Of a DNA stretch of 64,000 bases, positions 1 through 9,370 are shown one piece after another. Origin of the DNA: Cylindrodendrum hubeiense. Its lineage: Eukaryota; Ascomycota; Sordariomycetes; Hypocreales; Nectriaceae. Below the pieces are notes generated by a model that saw only the letters and a list, made by a program, of their open reading frames with translations, was not told the origin of the DNA and did no database searches. Numbering within the stretch: the first letter of the stretch is position 1; each line of letters begins with the position of its first letter. The position numbers were made by a program, and so were the translations under genes. The stretch spans positions 310,001 through 374,000 of the forward strand of contig JAANBB010000008.1 of assembly GCA_014621425.1 (NCBI GenBank), in the 5' to 3' direction.

Positions 1-631
1 CACGAGGAGGCTATTCAGCTCCTGCTCGAAGGAGCCAAAGCTGCTGCCATCAGAATTGACCTCGATACTAGGGACCGTTGAGGACGGACAACCATACTGC
101 TAGCTTCCGCACGTGGTCATACTGCCGTCGTCGAGACACTTCACTACTCCGCCACAGGGCCAATCCGAATCTCAAGAACTGTTGTTATACGCCCCAAAAG
201 ATGGTTGCACGGCCATCGCAGAGTGTCTCATCGGCCATGGCGTCGATGTAAATGGAACTGGGGCGTTTGAGGGACATATTAAGCTGTCGCCGCTGTCGCT
301 GACAGCAGCGCATGGCTACGGCGACATCGCCCGCCTCCTACTCGCCGATGAGAGACTTCAGCCCCGCCTCCGCCCGGGCAAGCGGCAATACGCATTTTAT
401 TGCCCGTTGCAAGTAGCGGTAGAGAATGGGCACGTTGAAATCGTGGAGATGGTCCTTTCAAACGAGGGAGTCGACCAGGGCCAAGGCATTACCTCGTCAT
501 TCGAGTCACTCGGCACGCTGCTGCACGTCGCAGCAAAGAATGGCCACCAGGACGTGAGCTGCTACTCAATAGGGGATCTAGCGCCAATGCCCAGACTTCA
601 TCTGGGTCTTGCACCAACATTTCGTTTTTAG
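1..631 (+). pseudogene. Ankyrin-repeat gene fragment, broken, cut by the window edge
   Basis: Ankyrin-repeat sequence is visible in at least two frames. Frame 1 opens with a repeat tail (EEAIQLLLEGA) and hits TGA at 79-81 exactly where a repeat turn should continue; the same frame then resumes with a new repeat (GRTTILLASARGHTAVVETL). From about 180 the signal moves to frame 2 (TAIAECLIGHGVDVN, LTAAHGYGDIARLLLAD, LQVAVENGHVEIVEMVL, LLHVAAKNGHQDV) and then decays into non-ankyrin residues before the stop at 631. No GT-AG intron restores one frame. I therefore call it a decayed ankyrin protein whose 5' part lies outside the window. Ankyrin repeats mediate protein binding; no effector domain remains. 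An alternative is an intact gene with an odd intron between 80 and 180, which I consider less likely. Confidence 0.6.
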
Positions 632-973
632 TCGGAGCGAGAAGATTGACCCAATCTTCCACTCAAGTAAAAGCAGGGACGCAAGGATCCTAGATCAGTA
701 ATTTCATCAGAATAGGATAGTAACTTAGCTATGAAGCAACTATTGATGTGGCTTGACTTGGGTTGAACCAATCCCCTAGTTCAAACAACTAAAGTCCCCA
801 CTTAGTAGTGGCGAAGAAATAATTAGGTCTCATTATCAAATCAATAGTGTAAACCCACAGAGACTATGTGGACCCTCCAAGGCCTCCTTTTAAATATTCA
901 AGCCACCCGACAGCAGCTTCGGGATTTTTTACTCTCCAGTCAACGTCAATCTTGACTCCCGGCTTGGTCCTAC
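632..973. other. Intergenic, promoter side of the secreted protein gene
   Basis: No gene is visible. It holds the end of the ankyrin relic and the upstream region of the gene starting at 974; a tttaaat stretch near 892 is the only A/T-rich core-promoter-like sequence. Confidence 0.4.
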
Positions 974-1893
974 ATGATGCGTTCTGCCATTATCCTTTCT
1001 GTCGCACTGGGCCTTTTCAGGGCTGATAGTGCAGTTGCCAGTCAATGCAAGCCCCGTTCAGGTGAGTATTCATAATCGATAGAGAGGTGTAACATCCGGC
1101 TGATTTCCCTGATCCAGTTTCGTCCTCAGCGATAATAGATGTGACAACTGCTTCAGATCCGATTACACCCTCCTTCTCTGAGACTCCCACTTCAGTGGTC
1201 ACGTCTCTTGAGTCCGAGTCAATTACTTCCACTCCCTCTGAGACTCCAACGATCACGCCTGTTGAGTCAATTACATCCACTCCCTCCGACACTACCACCC
1301 CCGGAACTCCGTCAACCCCGACCACGCCGACTTCCTCAAGTCTTAAAGCCGCTCCAACATTCAGTCTGGTTCCAGATAGGAGCGGTTCTGAGGGTGAGAC
1401 TGTCAAAGGCACACAGTTTGGAGGCAACCTTGAAAATGTATATGTGGATGATGAACAACACCCCGACCTTAATACTGTTCTCTTTACGATAGAGGAGAGC
1501 ACCAGCCGTGTTGTAACAACTGGTGGTTACTATCTGTGCATACGGTGGTATACTTCGACTTCGACTACTGATCCCTTACCAGCTGAAGTCCGGCTCTGTG
1601 ATAAAGCCTGGGTTGATGGTTTTAATAACATCAGCTTCCAGTATGTCACTTGTGAGTTAAAGACTAGTGGTAATATCTCCTGCGCTACACCAGCTGGGCA
1701 TTGCTACTCGTACTATGTTGGTCCGAGTCCTCGCACGGACTGCTATTTTGATGAAGGGCTCGTTTTTAACCAATTCTACACATCGGATGATTCTGGTTAT
1801 CAGTTATTATCGATGGGATTGGCGGATGGAGGATATGATGGTTATGATTCATATGAATCTGTGAGTTTAGAATATCAGATGATAGATAATTAG
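974..1893 (+). CDS. Secreted Ser/Thr-rich protein with Cys-containing C-terminal domain
   Basis: Model join(974..1061,1118..1893), 287 residues. The start ATG at 974 gives a typical signal peptide (hydrophobic IILSVALGLF core, then ADSAVAS) followed by a QCKPRS motif. The 56-nt intron has a GTGAGT donor and ends in TCCAG, keeping frame. Residues of roughly 40-110 form a Thr/Ser/Pro stalk with repeated E-T-P-T/S-I-T-S-T-P blocks, expected to be heavily O-glycosylated. The C-terminal half carries about seven cysteines and Tyr/Gly-rich segments and ends in a D/Y/G-rich tail. No enzyme signature or GPI signal is apparent. A second protein of the same design lies at 42939-43865. The likely role is as a cell-wall or extracellular surface protein; the function is unknown. 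Confidence 0.75.
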
Positions 1894-1897
1894 TAAA

Positions 1898-2281
1898 GTG
1901 GGGAGGTGTTGCTGCTTTAAAAAAAGCGAGTTTAAGACGCAGAACAACAACTGGGACTTCGTCGTGAGCAGAGAGGAAGACAAAAGAGCCTTGAAAAAAA
2001 CCGGCTGGCAAGCTATTATATGCAACGGGAATGATGTTCGCGGCGGTGTCTTATACATGTGCAAAGGTCCGACCGATCATAGAGAGTTCGCTCGTAGGCT
2101 GATTGAGGAGCGTTGGATTGCTATTGTCGTGGGAAACTCTACTGACTTGGGCGGTTCAACGACCCTAATTCTTGTTGATAAGATGGGGAGTTGCTGGGAG
2201 AGAATCAGGTTAATACGAACGAGTCATGGTCAGTTGGAGGATTTAGAGACGATTGAAAGGCGATCATTTCTACTTGAGTGA
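1898..2281 (+). CDS. Hypothetical 127-residue ORF
   Basis: A single open frame starts 4 nt after the stop of the secreted-protein gene. It encodes a basic N-terminus (MGRCCCFKK), a middle with alternating hydrophobic segments (WQAIICNG, IAIVVGNSTDLG) and an acidic end. I recognise no family. The spacing leaves no room for a separate promoter, so it may be 3' untranslated sequence or a missed 3' exon. It is listed because residue composition looks protein-like through the middle; confidence is low. Confidence 0.2.
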   Translation: MGRCCCFKKSEFKTQNNNWDFVVSREEDKRALKKTGWQAIICNGNDVRGGVLYMCKGPTDHREFARRLIEERWIAIVVGNSTDLGGSTTLILVDKMGSCWERIRLIRTSHGQLEDLETIERRSFLLE

Positions 2282-4185
2282 TGCAGATGATTACCAAGGA
2301 CTGGCTGCATTGTAAAAGTACTGGGGTTCGAACAGCCGATCCAGAGAATCTCAGTCGTAATAAGGTATCCGATAATCCCATCGTTTGTTACGTCGACTTG
2401 ACTACAACCGACACAACCTCGCGGCTATGACTGAGCGACGCGGAGGACGTGCTGGGGTGCGTTTGGACACCTGATCCGTAACAACACCGTGGCGTTGTTT
2501 ATGCGCCTCCGACAGGAGCCGAGTTCAAGGCAAATAAACAGATTTAGAACGGAAGCCTACCATCTCAGTCTTCCGGTAATCGAGGTCGGGATGTGATTGG
2601 CGTCTCCTCGAGAAGTCTCCCTGGCTCCTGTGCCATGCACGTCTCAGCCTCCGCCAGCGCCAACGAGGGCGGGTGCGTGGTTCCCGGCGTACTCCATTGC
2701 CGACAAAGAAAGTTGCTCTGCAAGGTTGCCGAAACGAAGGCCTTGTGCCACTCTTCCATGGGTCAAAAGGCGGTGAATCCTGCCTTGCATCCCTTCCGTG
2801 CAGGCAGCTGTCGCATGACGCGTTCTGGTCGGGGGTCTTGGCGACTCAAGTGCGAGACGGCAGAGTCAAAGTACCTAGTATTCGAAGCAGGGATGAGGAG
2901 TTCAAGCAATATGGGGGGCCTCATTTACGGGCGCCCCCTGCCATGTCATCCAACCATCACGCATGGCTGTGATGTGCACATTCACTTGGAGGGTCACGTT
3001 GATGACTGCGTCCGGGAAACCGGTTGCCTTTTCATGAGACATTGGCCGAGTTGAGACTTGTCTCACAACTAAAATCATATGGTAGGACAAGTACAGCCAA
3101 ATCAGGCTGCGGCTTAAGCCGCAATGCGAACCACGACAAACCTGCTCAACCTCTCAGCCCCCAAAGAGGGGTGAGGATAGGTGGTCAGGGCTTCTCACAG
3201 TGAAAAACATTGCTTCTGAGAGTGGCTTGATTACTTCTTCCAATTAAACAGCCTGATCCTCGGGGGGGGGGAGTGGATGAGCTGCCCGTGTGCATGATCG
3301 AGGTTTGTTATTTTCTACGTCTGCCTAAACAGCGGCACTTTCGATGGGACGACGGGCGCCGAGTGTTCCTCATACCGAAACCTCGTGGGTTGGTGTACCC
3401 TGGTTGATCTCGACTTTCGTCTAGGGAACAAACCTCGCTTTCTGAACTGTCTCTGCCTTGCTAGCTGGCAGAGAGTCTAGAAGGCGGCGCTCATAGAAAG
3501 GTCGCTGCCCCTGAGAAAATCCTGCCATCGACGCAGTAGCTGGACGTTCGCCATAACTTTACCACCTACATCTATCTTCCAACACAATTTCCGGCATCTG
3601 CACTGCAGCGTGGCTGCGTAAGCGTATCCGTTCCTCACCAAGTCTGTTCTGGCTTGCTGTGATGGATATGTCACGCGCCGAGCTTCTTTCACACGTGATC
3701 ATCACGGTCTGCTCCCCACTAATATGGTCATGAGAATCATTCAACTGCCCCTGATGGGGTGAGCTTTCCCTTAGAGTCTCTTTACCTGGCCTGGCAAGAC
3801 AACTCTCGGAGGAACAGAAAAAATATACAGAGGTTTATCAAATGGTCATTATGAGGCATAGAATAATAAATTTTATTGGACGATTATTCATTTTAGCTGA
3901 AGTAAAATAATCATACATGAGCCTTACGCAGAATCTAGCAACTAAGTTACCAAGCAACGGAAGACTATCAACCACTTTTCTTTCATCGTGCTCAATCTCA
4001 GCTCCCACAATTTTATAATAATGGCATCAGTGTTTGTATTGACTACTTAAACACCGTACTCCTCAAAGTCATCCACACTTACAACTAGACACCCAAGCAG
4101 CGACGCGTCGCCTATTTCTAAAGCGGAGCATCTGAGTAACTCCGAATAAATCATTGAATGAAGATTCATCTTTGCTTAGCGTTGT
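2282..4185. other. Long intergenic stretch, no supported gene
   Basis: Several short frames occur on both strands but none has a domain signature. A ten-G run lies near 3261-3270. An A/T-rich segment (about 3820-4060) precedes the 3' end of the minus-strand receptor gene and probably holds its terminator region. Nothing else is recognised. Confidence 0.35.
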
Positions 4186-7100
4186 TTACTCGTCCTCCAC
4201 TCGAGCTGAAAACATTGCAGCCTTGCTGCTCCGCTTTACCCCAGCCTTAGATGCGGGACTCTCAACGTGTTCGACGCCAACGTTCGCCCCCATGTCCTGG
4301 TGGAGTGGGTGAATTGCCATGATAATTGCATCGTTTCCCACGGTGGCTGCTAATTGCACAGCTGTCCGCTTTTTCTTGTTTAAAATGTTCACGTCGGCGC
4401 CTCTCCAAGCTAAGTAGTTTACCACAGCCTCATGTTGTTGAGACACTGCAAGATGTAGAGGCGTTTGTCCCTTACTATCCTGGGTGTTGATGTGTGCTCC
4501 AATTTTCAAAAGCATCTCAACCATGGGGGTATTCCCTAGGGACGCCGCACAGTGTAATGCCGTTCGTTTCTCGTGATCTACGGCATGGACGAGGTCTTCA
4601 GCCTTCGAGATCAACAATTGGGCCACTTTCATGTGTTCTTCCTCAATGGCCCAGTGAAGAGCCGTACGGTTGTTGAAATCTCCTCGTTTCGGATCTGCCC
4701 CTTTCTCAAGCAAGAGCCACACTGCCGATTCATTACCCCCAGACGCAGCTAAGTGCAAGGGTGTCAACCCGAGTTTTGTCTGCGCATTGATGTCCGCTTG
4801 GCTCTCCAAGAGAAGCCATAGGACATGTGGGGGGCTCATGCTGCTGCGGCACCTTTTCGCCACCGAGTGGAGCGGCGTCATTCCTTTATTATCTGGCTTG
4901 TTGATGTCTGCGTGAGCTTGGATCAACAGCCACGCCGTTATTGTTCGGTCGTAGTCGACCGCCCATCGTAAGGGCGTTAACCCGTCCACGCCTGTTGCAT
5001 TCAGATTAACTCGCATCTCCACCAGGAGTCTAATGATATCCTCCCGGCCCTCTTGTGCCGCCCACCTGAGCAGAGTCCACTGGTCACTGCTTGGAGTCTC
5101 GATTGATGCCTCGTGGCGGATCAGTAACTTGACTATTATCTTGTGACCCCGGTGTGCTGCCCAGCGCAATGCCGTCCACCCATCCTTGTCGCGTGCATCC
5201 ACTTCTGCTTCAGCTCTCAGTAACATCTCGACGATTTTTAATTGCCCATGTGCCGTCGCCCATCGAAGAGGCGTCCATCCTTGGGAATCTTCGAGGTTGA
5301 GATTAACCCGTCCTGTTGACAGCAACACTTTGACAAGCAGCGCGTCCGCCCCGGTTTTGCCCATGATTGCCATATGCAAGGCTGTTCTTTTGTCGACATT
5401 CACTACATTCAAATCTGCCCCTTCGATAACCAAGAATTCCAGAAACTCCCGCTGGCGATGGATCGCCGCCCAGTGCAAAGGGGTCTCCCCGCGCTTGGTC
5501 TGCGCATTGATATCGAGACGCCTGTTACGCTTTATTGCCTTCTGCACTAAGTTAACTAAGCCGAAGTAGGCGGCAATATGTGTGCCAGAAACGTTTGAAT
5601 CGTGCCGAAACTGGGGATTGTCCATGGCTCGCAACGCGCTGTTCAATTTCTGGGTATCGGAAAGAAATTCCCAGGCCAGCTTGTAAACCTCCCCCTTGAC
5701 TCCAAGCGATAGATGATTACCCCAATATTCAGCAGCATAGTTGAAGAATGGATAATGTTTGTACTCGCCATTCAAAGCGCCCTGCTTGGGTGGCGCTTTA
5801 TTGAATTGTTTATGCGGGATATTGGTAAGACAAAGCAGACAAGCCTCAGCCATCGTGGACTGCGCGTTCTGGAAATCCGTTGAAGGGCTGTTTCTGAGGT
5901 ACTTGTCCGCCGTATCATGTGCCAAACGGACTGATTTGCTCTTTTTGTCAACAACGACGATGCCGGCACATGCTGATGTCAAGACCGACTCGGTAACGGC
6001 ACTTAAGGAAACTGTGGGCAAGGCGAGATTTCGGGCTTGAATTTCATTGGCAGCGCCCTGGATAGCAATGACATGTTTTAGTTCGTCAACTGTTAATGGC
6101 CTTTCAGCAAAGACAAGCCATGTGAGTACATTGCTGGCCAACTCGCGGAACTCTGGGGGCTTCTCGCTGATTCGCTGTAGCGCCGTCTTGTAGACTTGGT
6201 CTGGAGTCGTCGGGAGTTGAGCTAAGCCGGTTTTGAATACCTCAAAATGGAAAATAGAGGCTAGGAATTCCATGTGGAGATGCGCGAGCAGAAACCTGAT
6301 CAACAAGGTCAGTAAGATTCTGGGATAGGGATGCCTGTCAAGAGAGTACTTGCATTCCCTGAGATCTTGCCACTATGGCATTCAAGGCCTGGTCTTGGAA
6401 TGAAGGGTCTGTTTTGAGACCCGTTTTAATCATCGATTGCAAATGCGGACGGCTTCTGATGGACTTAAGTAGATATGCTTTTATATCAGCGGGATTAGCA
6501 GTGACCTCGATCTCACGATTCGCGACTATCATTTGCTCAAAGCCAAGGCCAGGTCTCGATGTGAAGAGTATATGAACCTTTTCTGGAAGCTCTTGACATG
6601 CTTCTAGGAAATGGTTCAGGGTATTAGATGTGGTATCGTCAAGGCATTCATCCAACGCATCAATGACCATGAAGACCTTGGAGAATGTCCTAATTTGGGA
6701 CTTCAGCATCTCCAGGTATTCATCCGGGCTCGGGTAAGCAAGTCTTGTTCTCCACGCCTCGTATACTTCTTGTATCTCGGCAGAAACTGCTTTTTGGCTG
6801 CGTAGGAGTTGTACTAACAAACTAGAGAGAAGGTTCTCGAGGCTCTGGGCCTGTTGCTTCTCGTAATCAAAGTAAATGTAAATGCAGACTGTATTCCCAT
6901 GCTCTGGGTAAAAGGTCTGAAGGTGGTTGATGATGATAGACCTAAAACCCTACACGTCAATACACGCGTAGTTAAGGGAGCAGATCTGAAGATGTGGGCC
7001 ATACGCGAGGACAGTTTTTCCGGCACCAGCTATGATGAATTAGTGTTTAAAAAATGAGGAAACTTCAAAATATCTTCTTACGAATGCCATGACACAATAA

Positions 7101-7280
7101 CCTCCTCAATTCTCCGTCTCTCCAGTCAGTAAACCCTTGTGAACGTAGTAGCCACTGCCCGGCGCCTGATGTCTTTTTGGCAATCTGGAACTTTTCGTGT
7201 TGCACCTTTTCGAAAGGGAGTGACTGAGAAATATGTTCAAGCCAACGCAGGATTGTGGCTTTGAGGTTACCGTCTTCTTT
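4186..7280 (-). CDS. NACHT-ankyrin NLR-type receptor (STAND NTPase)
   Basis: Exons reconstructed as complement(join(4186..6295,6354..6941,7005..7029,7082..7280)), about 973 residues, plus N-terminal sequence probably supplied by the SesA segment at 7398-8072. Order: a linker typical of fungal NACHT proteins (ILRWL, QWLLRS, F-DW), Walker A GIPGAGKT split by the intron 7081-7030, a Y-FDYE strand, Walker B VFMVIDALDE, sensor-like FTSRPG, a helical region after GMFLLAHL, then about 13 ankyrin repeats from roughly 5580 to 4300. Many repeats carry an unusual TPLRWA/TALRWA core. The family consists of signal-transducing ATPases that oligomerise on ligand recognition by the repeat domain; in fungi they act in non-self recognition and programmed cell death. 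One intron is GC-AG. What the repeats recognise cannot be read from sequence. Confidence 0.85.
6296..6353 (-). other. GC-AG intron in the NACHT gene
   Basis: The frame before (SQGM) and after (FLLAHL) joins only if the intron starts with GCAAGT and ends in ATCAG, with a CTTACTGAC branch-like site. A canonical GT two bases downstream (GTACTC) would shift the frame. GCAAGT is the classic non-canonical donor. Confidence 0.75.
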
Positions 7281-7397
7281 CTGTAAATAAATCTACATAG
7301 TAACAGGGCTTCATGGGGCTACTAACCGTTCGGGGTGGATTGATAGCATTGTTGTACTAATGTGTTGGAAGTCAGTTTATTCGTTTAAGTACACCCC

Positions 7398-8072
7398 TCA
7401 ATCCTTGCACAGTAATTTTATGAAATCCGCACCAAAGATCATATCGTTAGCCGAGCTAAACTTATTCCCAAATGTGGTTTCTTGGTGCCCCCCAGTAGAA
7501 ACGAAACCTTTTCCGCTGTCAGAGATGTTCTGAGTGACGTTTGTGCCCTTAATCTCAAAATCCGAGTCTGGCAGGGATGGCTCTACCTCTGAGAGCTTCT
7601 TGATGGCGTTCTCCAACTTCTTGGTCAGTCCCTGAGTTGCCATCTTGAACAGCTGGTGGATTGCCAGCGCTTTCAGGCTATTCAGGAGATCTTTCATCAG
7701 AGTCTCAACCTTGTATGATTTACCTACGCGGAGCACTGTTTTACGATAGAAGATGGCGAAGGCAGACCACTCTTTCGCATCCTTTTCATGCTTCTTCGCC
7801 TTGTAAAGTTCGTCGAATATATCACTTAATGCCTTGGCCTTCTCTTGACAGCTATTGATTACAGGTTCGATAGCTTGGTTAACCGACTCGTCAGGGGCAG
7901 TGGCTTGGAGTTCGCTATGAGCGAGTTCCAGGATCTCCCTCACGAGAGGAAGACTCTGACCCACTTCCTTGAAGGCTTTCGGGAGACCCTTGAGGTGTTT
8001 GATTATATCGAATGTAGAAGAGATGGATTGAATAATGGCGATCGTGGCCGCAGTGATGCTGAGGGGATCCAT
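7398..8072 (-). CDS. SesA-type N-terminal domain with Gly/Asn-rich tail
   Basis: This open exon of 224 codons starts at MDPLSITAATIAIIQ, the usual N-terminus of fungal STAND-associated proteins. Residues of about 20-145 fit the SesA helical domain known from NACHT and other P-loop proteins (LPKAFKEVGQSLPLVREIL, then IEPVINSCQEKAKAL). The tail (about 175-215) is rich in Gly, Asn, Gln, Ser and Thr with alternating TQNIS, GKGF, GNKF, FGADF, resembling fungal amyloid signalling motifs. The stop at 7398 lies only about 120 bp before the first certain NACHT exon (7280). No promoter or ATG fits between, so SesA and NACHT are probably one gene; a donor at 7432 (G|GTGCGG) joins the NACHT frame if the acceptor is AGAAAG at about 7277. 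If the intron is retained, a free SesA protein results. A TATA-like ATATATA lies near 8147-8155, about 75 bp upstream. Confidence 0.7.
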   Translation of the reverse strand: MDPLSITAATIAIIQSISSTFDIIKHLKGLPKAFKEVGQSLPLVREILELAHSELQATAPDESVNQAIEPVINSCQEKAKALSDIFDELYKAKKHEKDAKEWSAFAIFYRKTVLRVGKSYKVETLMKDLLNSLKALAIHQLFKMATQGLTKKLENAIKKLSEVEPSLPDSDFEIKGTNVTQNISDSGKGFVSTGGHQETTFGNKFSSANDMIFGADFIKLLCKD

Positions 8073-9370
8073 CTTGGTCAGGTTGGGATCGATAAGACTT
8101 GCAATACGTATCGGTACTGAGGCAGATCTGAGTTATTTAACACCACTATATATTTGCTGATTGAAATCTCACCTTGGAATATCAAACCCTTTGCTCAATC
8201 CTGGTTTAAATACAGTCTGGAAATGGAGTGTTTGGCCGAGGCAGTAGAGAGGTGTGCCCCGCGGCTAGCCGTACTTCTCTAATCCCAATTGTTGGTTTGA
8301 CTTAACATGACGTCGCTACATCATCAGCGGCGTTTGTTGGTTGTTTTATCATTGGAAGCTCATCACTGGAGTGGTGTATGATTTCCACCGTATCTATTGG
8401 TCCGACAGCCTCGTTTGAAGGATTGTGATCAGCACGTTAGAAGTGCTATTTTATGCCAGGGTGAGTTCTGGTCTCACCGCCTTAGCTTGAAGAATTATCG
8501 GCAGCCGCATTGCAAGTTGCCACATGGGCGCTTTGTTGTAGATCATCACTAGGGCTTTTACTGGTGCGACAGCCTCACTTTGGGGAGTAATGAGTAGCCA
8601 GAGGGCGGGCCGTTGCGGATGCGGGGTGATGCGCCTTCACAGTCTTATGCACACCCTCTCCCCAAGCTCTTGGGTGCAAGTTCAGCTGACACAGTCTTCC
8701 GACGCATCTTCGTAGCCTGGAGCAAAACCGGCAGGAGACACGTATGTAGTTTTGGAAATTACAAAAAGCCGTTGCCACCCCCAACTCCGATAGCTGCAAA
8801 TAATTGGCCCGCATGTATCAATGGGATTATGGGTGGGTGTGGTGAGCCTCGTATGATTTCAACTCTTAGCAAGCCGCAGGATGATAAGGCGTTCTCAAGT
8901 CCGAAAGGCAGCAAAGCCACACACACATACCACACACAATGTTGGCCAGTTCCCAATTGGGGAAGCTGAAAGCTGCTTCAGGTGCGCGAGTTTGACAAAT
9001 GAAGACAGGGAGTTGGGCTCTGCCTGACTGCTGTTACGACGTCGTAAGGATTTTGCCGACAAGTAATGTACGAACAGAAGTTATGTTCCGCAGTGTAGAC
9101 TCGGGGCTATTCTGCAACCTGCCACAACACTCGTGCATTTACCCCAGATCGTCTTTCACTTTCACTTTCACGCACATGTATCGAAATGTGAAATATAGTC
9201 TGGAGTTGTGAAATCGTACCGACAACTGATCATCGACCTCTACCATCAACAGCCATACATTCGTGTTTTGGGTTATTATCGTCGAGCATCGAGCAAATCG
9301 ACCGCAATTCCACAATTTATTACGGAGAGCGCCTGGCAAAGTACATGTTCACGACAGACCTGTGTGTATT
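8073..9370. other. Intergenic, divergent promoter region
   Basis: No gene is supported. It carries the upstream region of the minus-strand SesA/NACHT gene and of the plus-strand gene at 9371. There is a short CA-rich run near 8920-8937 and a CTTTCA repeat near 9151-9170. Confidence 0.35.

Noticed and set aside
2318..2345. B-box-like GGTTCGAAC suggesting a tRNA
   Set aside because: No A box, acceptor stem or cloverleaf could be found around it; similar words at 28145 and 28219 lie inside a coding exon.
2593..3054. 153-codon plus-strand frame between the secreted protein and the receptor
   Set aside because: Cys/Ser/Arg-rich residues without any family signature, with overlapping frames of similar length on the other strand; chance ORF is the simpler reading.
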